A stretch of 6,471 bases of DNA, from assembly GCA_002422125.1 (NCBI GenBank), contig DITF01000382.1, forward strand, positions 1-6,471. Reading direction: 5' to 3'. Below are positions 1 through 5,032 of the stretch, piece after piece. This DNA comes from a bacterium UBP17_UBA6191. Lineage in GTDB: Bacteria > Muiribacteriota > UBA6191. The notes beneath the pieces are model-generated. The model did no database searches. It was given only the letters and a program-made list of their open reading frames with translations, and was not told the DNA's origin. The position numbers and the translations under genes are program-made. Numbering within the stretch: position 1 is the stretch's first letter; every line of letters begins with the position of its first letter.

Positions 1-215
1 GGATTAATTTTATCACGGGGTTTTTTGGCTTCGTCAGAGGCACTACAAACTGCGAAACTCGACAACTGGATCATTTTTTGTCAAGATTATAGATATTTGG
101 CAGTTAAAGCCATAATTGGAGTATTTAACGGGGGATTTTTCCGCCCATCACGACTGAACTAAAAATGAGGTCCAAAAACCTGTCAAGTAATTTTTGAAAA
201 AACTGGTCGTGACAG
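1..215. other. Non-coding or degraded left flank of the toxin/immunity array
   Basis: I recognise no gene here. The + strand frame starting at base 1 is open to a TAA at 160-162 but has no clear start and no recognisable motif. On the - strand an ATG at 74-72 opens a frame that leaves the window after about 24 codons, again with no known motif. An imperfect inverted repeat pairs 144-154 (CCCATCACGAC) with 206-220, interrupted by a 4-base bulge. The 10-mer CGTGACAGAT occurs at 208-217 and again at 243-252, inside the next gene. These could be scars of rearrangement just upstream of the orphan toxin, but I cannot assign them to a named mobile element. Confidence 0.4.
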
Positions 216-599
216 ATGGGTATTTATGTGATGAGCAAACACCGTGACAGATTCAGGTCATTTGAATTGGGAAACGCTGTAAGGTTCAAGCTACACTTCT
301 TTCCAGGCTTTAAAAAAGCTCATGGCTCGGCTGGTGTTGACAAGGAATGGCACCATATTGTATCCCAGAGAAAAGAAATAGTAGCTAAATTTGGCCCTGA
401 AGCTATCCATAATACTAAGAACCTCGTAGCTATTCCGAAGGCGGTGCATACAGAAATTAACAAGCATTATGGAAGACTGCGACTAGGGACAAATCGAAGA
501 AATCGGGACTGGGTTGGAGACCTGTCTTTCGAGGAGCAATATAAATATGGCAAACAAAAAATGGAAGAAATTTTGAATGAGTTATCTAGCAATAAGTAA
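216..599 (+). CDS. Orphan polymorphic-toxin tip, HNH/endonuclease VII-type nuclease
   Basis: Probable DNase toxin of the HNH/endonuclease VII fold, 127 residues. Seen: an EWHHIVSQ motif (residues 44-51), an IHNTKNLVAIP segment (64-74), a VHTEINKHYG segment (77-86) and RDWVGDLSFEEQYKYG (97-112). This order (HH, then HNTxN, then VH, then a C-terminal RDW/EQY helix) is typical of C-terminal toxin domains on Rhs and related secreted proteins. His46, His47, His65 and His78 are candidate metal or catalytic residues. In such proteins the domain is normally the last part of a very long polypeptide. Here a TGA at 210-212 closes the frame just upstream, so no delivery region is attached. The start is uncertain: ATG 216 or ATG 231, neither with a good ribosome binding site. 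The DUF2019 gene starts 12 bases downstream and probably protects against it. It may be a displaced cassette that becomes active only when recombined onto a delivery protein. Confidence 0.8.
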   Translation: MGIYVMSKHRDRFRSFELGNAVRFKLHFFPGFKKAHGSAGVDKEWHHIVSQRKEIVAKFGPEAIHNTKNLVAIPKAVHTEINKHYGRLRLGTNRRNRDWVGDLSFEEQYKYGKQKMEEILNELSSNK

Positions 600-611
600 A
601 AAGAAACAATC

Positions 612-974
612 ATGAGAAAAAACCCCAAAGAAGAACTAATACAATTATCTATGAAATATTTGGAGGGAATCAAAATGGGATCACTCTCTAAATCTCATGC
701 AGCTCATAAAAAAATTCATAGAATCTGCAGAACAATATGTGAATCTGAAGATAAGGGTTTTGCTTTTTTTTCAGAACTAATAAAACATGAACAACCTATT
801 GTACGGTTATGTGCGGCAACATTTCTTTACCTTTCAGACCCAACAACTGCTATAGCTGAGTTTCAGTCGCTGGAAAAACTTAAATCTCCCCATATCTCTG
901 GAGATGCTTACATGAATCTTAAAGATATTGAACGAGGAGTTTATAAAATCACATTTGACGGAGTGCACTCATGA
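612..974 (+). CDS. DUF2019 family protein, probable immunity protein for the upstream nuclease
   Basis: A cytoplasmic, mostly helical protein of 120 residues with no signal peptide or membrane segment. It resembles DUF2019, a short HEAT-like helical family often found beside polymorphic toxins. Visible features are an amphipathic N-terminal helix (residues 7-20), an AHKKIHRICRTI helix (31-42), the family-like core QPIVRLCAATFLYL (61-74), and an alanine-containing helix ending in SGDAYMNLKDIERG (96-109). ATG 612 has only a weak AAGAAA upstream. An internal ATG at 675 has a strong GGAGGG, but starting there would lose the first helix, so 612 is preferred. The gene lies 12 bases after the toxin and its stop overlaps the next start as ATGA, so translation of the two is probably coupled. 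Immunity function is inferred from family and position. Confidence 0.75.
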   Translation: MRKNPKEELIQLSMKYLEGIKMGSLSKSHAAHKKIHRICRTICESEDKGFAFFSELIKHEQPIVRLCAATFLYLSDPTTAIAEFQSLEKLKSPHISGDAYMNLKDIERGVYKITFDGVHS

Positions 975-1453
975 ACTTGGTATTCCTAAAAAAATCCCGT
1001 AAAAAGCCTACGGTTGGGGATGTATTTGTATTTCAGCTCATATTTGAACCGGAACAATACCGGTTTGGAATGGTGGTATCTACAACCGCCATTTTCAGTT
1101 CATTTACCAATGTGATTCTGGTTTACATCTACGATCATTTGGGGAGTAGCAAAACAGATTTTCCTGACTTTGAATCCAAGAATCTTCTGATCCCTCCCGG
1201 GGGAATCAACGCACTTGGTTGGTCTCGAGGCTTTTTTGAAACCGTTATGCATCTGGATCTAGATAAACACTCTGAATACAAATTCCCGCAGCATCACTTT
1301 CGAGGAGTTGCAAGGCGGAGTGTTTATTATGATGAATTTAACAACGAAATTGCAAATCCCATTGAACCTATTGGGGATCGTGGATTAAGTAATTATAAAG
1401 TAATCGAGGATGCAGTGTGCCGCAAGCTGGGGTATCCACTTGCGAAAGACTAA
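971..1453 (+). CDS. Imm26-type immunity protein, copy 1
   Basis: A 160-residue soluble protein resembling Immunity protein 26 of polymorphic toxin systems. Seen: the N-terminal KKPTVGDVFVFQL (residues 11-23) followed by YRFGMVVS (30-37), the typical 'GDvF..pL ... fG.vv' opening of that family; then VYIYDHLG (51-58), INALGWSRGFFETV (79-92) and YYDEFNNEI (119-127). By hand alignment it is about 70% identical to the second copy at 1576-2058, with equal length and no gaps. GGAG in the end of the DUF2019 gene can serve as ribosome binding site. Its cognate toxin is absent: the gene joins DUF2019 exactly at its own ATG. The bases after that ATG still carry, in the +1 frame, the ELGIPKKIP-stop ending of the toxin that precedes copies 2 and 3, as the conserved start codons require. 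The likely role is protection against toxins of sibling cells that carry the lost tip. Confidence 0.8.
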   Translation: MNLVFLKKSRKKPTVGDVFVFQLIFEPEQYRFGMVVSTTAIFSSFTNVILVYIYDHLGSSKTDFPDFESKNLLIPPGGINALGWSRGFFETVMHLDLDKHSEYKFPQHHFRGVARRSVYYDEFNNEIANPIEPIGDRGLSNYKVIEDAVCRKLGYPLAKD

Positions 1454-1463
1454 GTCAATCGGT

Positions 1464-1607
1464 CTCCATGTGTCAGGAAAGTCGAACAACAATCACTCCA
1501 TTACCTTAAAAAATAAAGATTACGAACACTTCCAGAAATTTGCCAAAGACTGGCTGGAACAGAGAGGGTTATTAGATGAATTTGGTATCCCTAAAAAAAT
1601 CCCGTAA
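1464..1607 (+). pseudogene. 3' remnant of a toxin gene (tail A), ahead of Imm26 copy 2
   Basis: An open frame whose last 38 codons (from 1494) encode HSITLKNKDYEHFQ followed by KFAKDWLEQRGLLDEF and GIPKKIP-stop. The same tail recurs at 2198-2311 with about 13 base differences in 114. Most of these are silent third-position changes, so both were once translated and selected. The frame can be extended upstream to ATG 1410, but that part lies inside the end of Imm26 copy 1 and does not match the other tail, so I do not count it as original coding. The rest of the toxin is missing. A short C-terminal helix ending in FAKDWLEQRG is common at the ends of Rhs-type toxin tips, but I cannot name the nuclease family. 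The last 32 bases overlap the start of Imm26 copy 2 in another frame. Confidence 0.7.
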
Positions 1608-1650
1608 GAGGCCTGAGGTAGGAGATGGATTTGTTTTTCAGCTCATTATT
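1494..1650 (+). repeat. Direct repeat, unit A: toxin tail plus start of Imm26
   Basis: This stretch aligns without gaps to 2198-2354, an offset of 704 bases, and covers the end of a toxin gene and the first 25 codons of an Imm26 gene. The Imm26 part also aligns to the start of copy 1 from 971. Base differences are scattered and mostly silent in the toxin frame, which points to divergence between once-functional modules rather than a recent duplication. Confidence 0.8.
1561..1568 (+). promoter_or_regulatory. Ribosome binding site of Imm26 copy 2, inside toxin codons
   Basis: AGAGAGGG lies seven bases before ATG 1576 and encodes part of the toxin tail's EQRG. The third copy has AGAGAGGA at 2265-2272 with identical spacing to ATG 2280. 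The immunity gene would therefore be translated as ribosomes finish the toxin, tying immunity to toxin production. Confidence 0.65.
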
Positions 1651-2058
1651 GAGCCGGAAAAATTCCGTTTTGGAATGGTCGTTTCTACGACTATGAAGAT
1701 TGTAAGTTTTGAGAATGTAACTATGGTTTACATCTATGACCATCTCGGGAACAAGAAAGATGACTATCCTAAATTTGCAACAAAGAAGCTGCTAATCCCT
1801 CCTCAAGCAATAAATGCCTTAGGCTGGTCCAGAGGTTTTTTTGAAACCGTTGCTCGTCTGGATCTGGAAATTCATCCCGAGTACAAATTTTCGCAGCATC
1901 ACTTTGCCAGTTTTGTAAGGCCAGGTCTCTATTACGATGAATTTGACAATGAGATTAAAAACCCCATTGAGCCTATTGGCGCGCACGGTTTAGGTAACCA
2001 TAGAACCATAGAAGACGATGTTTGTCACAAGCTCGGGTATCCTTGTTCTGAAGACTAA
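1576..2058 (+). CDS. Imm26-type immunity protein, copy 2
   Basis: A 160-residue protein of the same Imm26-like family as the gene at 971, by hand about 70% identical. It keeps VGDGFVFQL (residues 15-23), FRFGMVVSTT (30-39), VYIYDHLG (51-58), the INALGWSRGFFETV block (79-92) and YYDEFDNEI (119-127). Differences from copy 1 cluster at residues 40-50, 59-71, 93-101 and 111-118, as expected if these segments contact different toxin variants. Gly18 replaces Val in the otherwise usual GDVF. The start is supported by AGAGAGGG seven bases upstream. The first 32 bases overlap the end of the toxin tail in a different frame, so this gene was originally paired with that toxin. No downstream partner is evident: a 124-base spacer follows. 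The protein is probably cytoplasmic; its function is inferred from the family. Confidence 0.8.
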   Translation: MNLVSLKKSRKRPEVGDGFVFQLIIEPEKFRFGMVVSTTMKIVSFENVTMVYIYDHLGNKKDDYPKFATKKLLIPPQAINALGWSRGFFETVARLDLEIHPEYKFSQHHFASFVRPGLYYDEFDNEIKNPIEPIGAHGLGNHRTIEDDVCHKLGYPCSED

Positions 2059-2182
2059 ATTTTATGGTTCCAGTCGGTGCTGACCAGAAGTTTTGTCATG
2101 GGACACGGGTTCTCCTGGTGACAAAGCCATTGAAGAATATTTTATCGAAGTCTAAGGGTTTCACCGCGAAAAGAATCCAGAT
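2059..2182 (+). other. Spacer with degraded toxin-like sequence
   Basis: No intact gene. The frame that becomes the second toxin tail runs back through this stretch with stops at 2081-2083 and 2153-2155. Between them it reads as a plausible peptide containing DKAIEEYFIEV, so it may be decayed upstream toxin sequence. A competing 49-codon frame opens at ATG 2064 and has no recognisable motif. A 7-base inverted repeat, TTTGTCA at 2092-2098 with TGACAAA at 2119-2125, encloses a 20-base loop. It lacks a T-run and is not a convincing terminator. Confidence 0.45.
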
Positions 2183-2311
2183 ATGGAAAACAAAAAACAC
2201 TCTATTTCCTTGAAAAACAAGGATTACGAACACTTCCAGGCATTTGCTAAAGACTGGTTGGAACAGAGAGGATTATTAGATGAACTTGGTATTCCTAAAA
2301 AAGTCCCGTAA
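2156..2311 (+). pseudogene. 3' remnant of a toxin gene (tail B), ahead of truncated Imm26 copy 3
   Basis: A frame open after the TAA at 2153-2155 that reads GFHREKNPDMENKKHSISL and then the same tail as the remnant at 1464-1607, ending DELGIPKKVP-stop. An ATG at 2183 would give a 42-residue peptide, but no ribosome binding site is evident. I read it as the stump of a lost toxin, not a gene. Resemblance to tail A may extend a little upstream of the strongly repeated part (FHREKN... against LHVSGKS...). It overlaps the Imm26 copy 3 start by 32 bases, exactly as tail A overlaps copy 2. Confidence 0.7.
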
Positions 2312-2354
2312 GAAGCCTCAGGTTGGGAATGTATTTGTATTTCAACTTATTTTC
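2198..2354 (+). repeat. Direct repeat, unit B: toxin tail plus start of Imm26
   Basis: The partner of 1494-1650, aligned without gaps. It ends where similarity to Imm26 stops, at or within a few bases of the hpd stop codon on the other strand. The Imm26 part is closer to copy 1 (MNLVFLKKSRKKP) than to copy 2 (MNLVSLKKSRKRP), so the modules did not arise by one simple tandem duplication. Confidence 0.75.
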
Positions 2355-2357
2355 TAG
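2280..2357 (+). pseudogene. Imm26 copy 3, truncated after 25 codons
   Basis: It starts MNLVFLKKSRKKPQVGNVFVFQLIF, 25 residues matching the first 25 of the intact 160-residue copies, and then hits TAG at 2355-2357. A good ribosome binding site (AGAGAGGA, 2265-2272) is still present. The remaining 135 codons are missing: the following bases are the 3' end of hpd on the opposite strand. This is a deletion or insertion junction rather than gradual decay, since the surviving codons carry no frameshift. The 25-residue product is unlikely to fold or protect. Confidence 0.8.
2347..2357. other. Junction between immunity array and core chromosome
   Basis: Reading rightward, similarity to the start of Imm26 copies 1 and 2 continues to about 2354. 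Reading leftward on the - strand, hpd runs to its TAA at 2349-2347. The two overlap, so the last codons of hpd (ARK-stop) appear to be built from antisense immunity-gene DNA. No target-site duplication or inverted repeat is visible at this edge. Confidence 0.6.
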
Positions 2358-3462
2358 CCGTCAGATTACCTCTTAACTCCTGATCCCGTTCAATGGATTC
2401 AAACAGGGCTTGAAAGTTTCCTTGTCCAAAACCTTCAGCTCCATCACATCTTTGAATGATTTCAAAGAAGAAGGTGGGTCGATCCCCGATGGGTTTGGTG
2501 AACAATTGCAAAAGGTAGCCCTTGCCCTCAGTGTCACATAAAATTCCGTGTTCTTCCAGTTGATTGATATCTTCGCGGATTGGGTAATTTTTTTTGCGTA
2601 GATCCTCATAGTAGGTCTTGGGTACGCTTAAAAACTCCACTCCATTTTTTCGTAGAGCCTTGATGGAAGCAACAATATCTTTGGTTTCAATGGCAATATG
2701 TTGAATGCCTGATCCGTGATAATGCTCGAGGTATTCTTCGATTTGAGACTTTTTAAGCCCTTCATAGGGTTCGTTGATGGGGTTTTTGATGACCTCGTCT
2801 TTGGTTCTAACTACTTTGGATAAGAGAGCTGAAAATTGGGTTGAAATATCTCCAGGACCAAAATCAATAAAAGTTTCAAAGTCCATGGTCTGGTTGAAGT
2901 ACTCTGCCCAGCGATTCATTTCATTTTCGCGCACATTACCAACAATATGATCAATGGCAATGAGTCCTGTGTCTTCACGGGTAATTACCAGTTTTTGATT
3001 GGGTTTGCCAAAGCCTGGGCGAAACTGGCCACGGTAACTATCGCGGTTAAAAAATACTATTTCACTGTCATCATAGAGGCGAATGGATGCATCTTCTACA
3101 AACCCGTTTGAGTCTTCGTGCTTTTTGGGAGTCTGAATGGGAATAGCTGACTGTTTCACGGCTTTGGAAAAGGCCATTTCTACCGAGTCCACTTCCACAG
3201 CCCAGCGTTTTACACCGTCCCCATGCAGGTTCAAAAACATCTGAATTTCACTGGAGGAGGGCTGAAGTGGCCCAGTGACCAGCATTCTGAGATTGTTTTT
3301 TTCCAAAAGAAAAGAAATCCTGTCACGGATTCCTGTTTCTGGCCCAGAATAAGCTGTGCATTCAAGGCCTAAAGCCTTGGCAAACCAGTAGGCCGTCATT
3401 TTGGCCGATCCTACATAAAACTCTACAAAATGATATCCACGAATTCCCATGCTGTTAGCCAT
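2347..3462 (-). CDS. hpd: 4-hydroxyphenylpyruvate dioxygenase
   Basis: A cytoplasmic non-haem iron enzyme that converts 4-hydroxyphenylpyruvate and O2 to homogentisate and CO2, the second step of tyrosine breakdown. Counting from a TTG three bases upstream of the chosen ATG, the iron ligands fit His173 (IDHIVGNV), His256 (GIQHIAIE) and Glu335 (FFFEIIQR). The N-terminal vicinal-oxygen-chelate domain opens with GIRGYHFVEFYVG. The segment NPINEP...SQIEEYL before the second His and GYLLQLFTKP before the Glu are also typical. At about 371 residues the length is normal. I prefer ATG 3462 over TTG 3465 because AGAGAGGA at 3476-3469 then lies six bases upstream. The gene starts 12 bases after the hmgA stop, so the two are cotranscribed. 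Most relatives end near RGNL; here four more residues (TARK) follow, reaching into the junction with the immunity array. Confidence 0.96.
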   Translation of the reverse strand: MANSMGIRGYHFVEFYVGSAKMTAYWFAKALGLECTAYSGPETGIRDRISFLLEKNNLRMLVTGPLQPSSSEIQMFLNLHGDGVKRWAVEVDSVEMAFSKAVKQSAIPIQTPKKHEDSNGFVEDASIRLYDDSEIVFFNRDSYRGQFRPGFGKPNQKLVITREDTGLIAIDHIVGNVRENEMNRWAEYFNQTMDFETFIDFGPGDISTQFSALLSKVVRTKDEVIKNPINEPYEGLKKSQIEEYLEHYHGSGIQHIAIETKDIVASIKALRKNGVEFLSVPKTYYEDLRKKNYPIREDINQLEEHGILCDTEGKGYLLQLFTKPIGDRPTFFFEIIQRCDGAEGFGQGNFQALFESIERDQELRGNLTARK

Positions 3463-3468
3463 CAATAA

Positions 3469-3476
3469 TCCTCTCT
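3469..3476 (-). promoter_or_regulatory. Ribosome binding site of hpd
   Basis: AGAGAGGA on the - strand, six bases before ATG 3462 and only three before the in-frame TTG 3465. It decides the start in favour of ATG. It overlaps the hmgA stop codon (TAG, 3477-3475), consistent with translational coupling. Confidence 0.7.
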
Positions 3477-4626
3477 ACTTTTTAGCGATCCAGGATCGCT
3501 CATAAGTGATTTCTTCAATTTCCAGAGCCCGACTGGATAACAAAAGCGGTTCAAAAGTGTCGATCATGACAGCAAGTTCTTCTGTACTATGCTGACCGAC
3601 GCTAGCTTCGGTTTTTCCGGGTTGGGGCCCATGAGGGATACCCGCCGGATGCAGGCTGATACTTCCAGGCTCAATGCCTGACCGACTCATAAAATTACCC
3701 TCTATATAAAAAATTACCTCGTCACTGTCAATATTGGAATGATAATAGGGGGCGGGTATGGCCTCAGGGTGGAAATCAAAAAGTCTAGGTACAAAATTAC
3801 AGACTACAAAATGTTTCGACTCAAATATCTGATGAATCGGGGGGGGCAAGTGCAGGCGGCCCACAATCGGTTCAAAATCATGAATACTAATGGCAAATGG
3901 GTAATAACACCCATCCCATCCCACTGTGTCAAAGGGATGGTGATTCATGACTTGTTCAAAATAACGCCCCCCACGACGAATGATAATTGTGGTTTCTTCA
4001 CAGGTATCAATAGTTTCAAGCACCGTAGGTAGTTTCAGATCTCGTTCGCAAATCGGACTATGCTCTAAAAACTGTCCCTGATGATTCAGATAGCGTTTGG
4101 GGAACCGAATGGGCTGTAAGGACTGGGTCAATAAAAACCGGTCTCCTTGGGAATATTGGAACTGGTAGGTTAGTCCTTTGGGTATAACTACATAGTCCCC
4201 ACCACAGATTTGTACATTACCAAATTCAGAACGAAGCCAGCCCTGGCCAGTTTCCAGAAACCACAGCTCATGATGCGAAGCATTTCTAAATAGAACCTCG
4301 GGCACACCAAATCCCACTGATATTTCCACCTGCTGGTTAAACATAAGCGGGGTTCTGGATTCAAGCCAGTTCTCTGTTTGTGGCAACTGTCCCGTCTTTA
4401 AGTGCCGATAGGTCAGAGAATCCGATAACTTTGTGACTACAGGTTCTGAGCCTGGCAGAGGATGAATGGCTAAGGTGGCAGAAGGCAAATCCAGCTTGTA
4501 GGCCAGACTTTGAATCCCGCTAAAACCTTCAAGGCCAAACAGGTGTTCCCGATGCAATGTCCCATCCTGTTTCAGAAATGTTACATGGCGTTTTTTTGGT
4601 AGGTTGCCAAGGCTGTGGTAGTGCAT
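3475..4626 (-). CDS. hmgA: Homogentisate 1,2-dioxygenase
   Basis: Opens the ring of homogentisate with O2 to give maleylacetoacetate, the step after Hpd in tyrosine and phenylalanine catabolism. It is cytoplasmic and iron(II)-dependent. The protein has 383 residues, the shorter bacterial form (the human-type enzyme is about 445). Seen: the N-terminal YHSLGNLPKKRHVTF, a cupin-like core with HELWFLETGQGWL (119-131) and GGDYVVIPKG (142-151), VGWDGCYYPFAISIHDFEP (235-253), then the metal site PYYHSNIDSDEVIFYIEGNF (293-312) and HPAGIPHGPQPG (326-337). His296, Glu303 and His332 are the probable iron ligands. The start lies one base after the stop of the CBS gene, with GGTGAG at 4637-4632 as ribosome binding site. 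The following steps (maleylacetoacetate isomerase, fumarylacetoacetase) are not in this window. Confidence 0.95.
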   Translation of the reverse strand: MHYHSLGNLPKKRHVTFLKQDGTLHREHLFGLEGFSGIQSLAYKLDLPSATLAIHPLPGSEPVVTKLSDSLTYRHLKTGQLPQTENWLESRTPLMFNQQVEISVGFGVPEVLFRNASHHELWFLETGQGWLRSEFGNVQICGGDYVVIPKGLTYQFQYSQGDRFLLTQSLQPIRFPKRYLNHQGQFLEHSPICERDLKLPTVLETIDTCEETTIIIRRGGRYFEQVMNHHPFDTVGWDGCYYPFAISIHDFEPIVGRLHLPPPIHQIFESKHFVVCNFVPRLFDFHPEAIPAPYYHSNIDSDEVIFYIEGNFMSRSGIEPGSISLHPAGIPHGPQPGKTEASVGQHSTEELAVMIDTFEPLLLSSRALEIEEITYERSWIAKK

Positions 4627-4627
4627 A

Positions 4628-5032
4628 TCAGCTCACCGAAAGAACAACGGCCTTTAATACATCCATGGCTGTAATCAGGCCAACAATTTGAGAATCCTTC
4701 ACAATCACAACTCTATGGATGTGGTTATCCACCATGATTTTGGATAGCTCAGAGAGATTGGCTGTTTCAGGGAGAGTAACTGTATTTTTCACCATTAAAT
4801 CGCGAACCTTCAAGTCGTCCACCATCCAGTGCTCACGAATAATTTTACTGGCTAACAGTCCGTCAAGCTGAAAAAAGTCTGTTTGGGTAATAATTCCTAC
4901 TAGATCTCCATCGTTACTAGTCACCGGTAGAGCCGTAATATCTTCCTCAACCATAATCTGTCTGGCTTCTTGTAACGGCTTATTCTCATTGATGGTCAGA
5001 ACATTTCTGGACATGATGTCACTTGCACGCAT
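4628..5032 (-). CDS. Two-CBS-domain protein
   Basis: A stand-alone pair of CBS domains, 134 residues, cytoplasmic. CBS 1 spans about residues 1-57 (VLTINENKPLQEARQIM ... LPVTSNDGDLVGIITQTDFF) and CBS 2 about 75-131 (VRDLMVKNTVTLPETANL ... HRVVIVKDSQIVGLITAMDVL). Asp52 and Asp124 sit at the position that commonly contacts the ribose of bound nucleotides. Such proteins form dimers that bind AMP, ATP, SAM or related ligands, and act as energy or redox sensors for a partner. No catalytic or DNA-binding domain is fused, so the partner is unknown. It overlaps the yihY-like gene by 14 bases, ends one base before hmgA, and has a strong AAAGGAGA eight bases before its start. The membrane protein upstream is one candidate partner, by position only. 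Confidence 0.9.
   Translation of the reverse strand: MRASDIMSRNVLTINENKPLQEARQIMVEEDITALPVTSNDGDLVGIITQTDFFQLDGLLASKIIREHWMVDDLKVRDLMVKNTVTLPETANLSELSKIMVDNHIHRVVIVKDSQIVGLITAMDVLKAVVLSVS

Noticed and set aside
1..74. Partial - strand open frame from ATG 74 to the left edge
   Set aside because: Only about 24 codons are visible, with no ribosome binding site and no recognised motif; it may be chance.
467..673. 68-codon open frame on the - strand across the toxin and DUF2019 genes
   Set aside because: A shadow of two well-supported + strand genes, with no recognisable motif.
1410..1463. Upstream extension of the toxin tail A frame to ATG 1410
   Set aside because: It lies inside the conserved end of Imm26 copy 1 in another frame and has no counterpart in tail B, so it is an accidental open run rather than a true start.
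2091..2126. Inverted repeat TTTGTCA / TGACAAA as a terminator or attC-like site
   Set aside because: The stem is only seven bases with a 20-base loop, no T-run follows, and no integrase or integron core motif is present.
971..2357. CRISPR-like or transposon array as an explanation of the repeats
   Set aside because: The repeats are protein-coding, over 150 bases long and diverged mainly at silent sites. There are no short regular repeats, terminal inverted repeats or transposase.
3739..4032. 97-codon + strand open frame inside hmgA
   Set aside because: Lies antisense to the most conserved part of homogentisate dioxygenase and has no family features.
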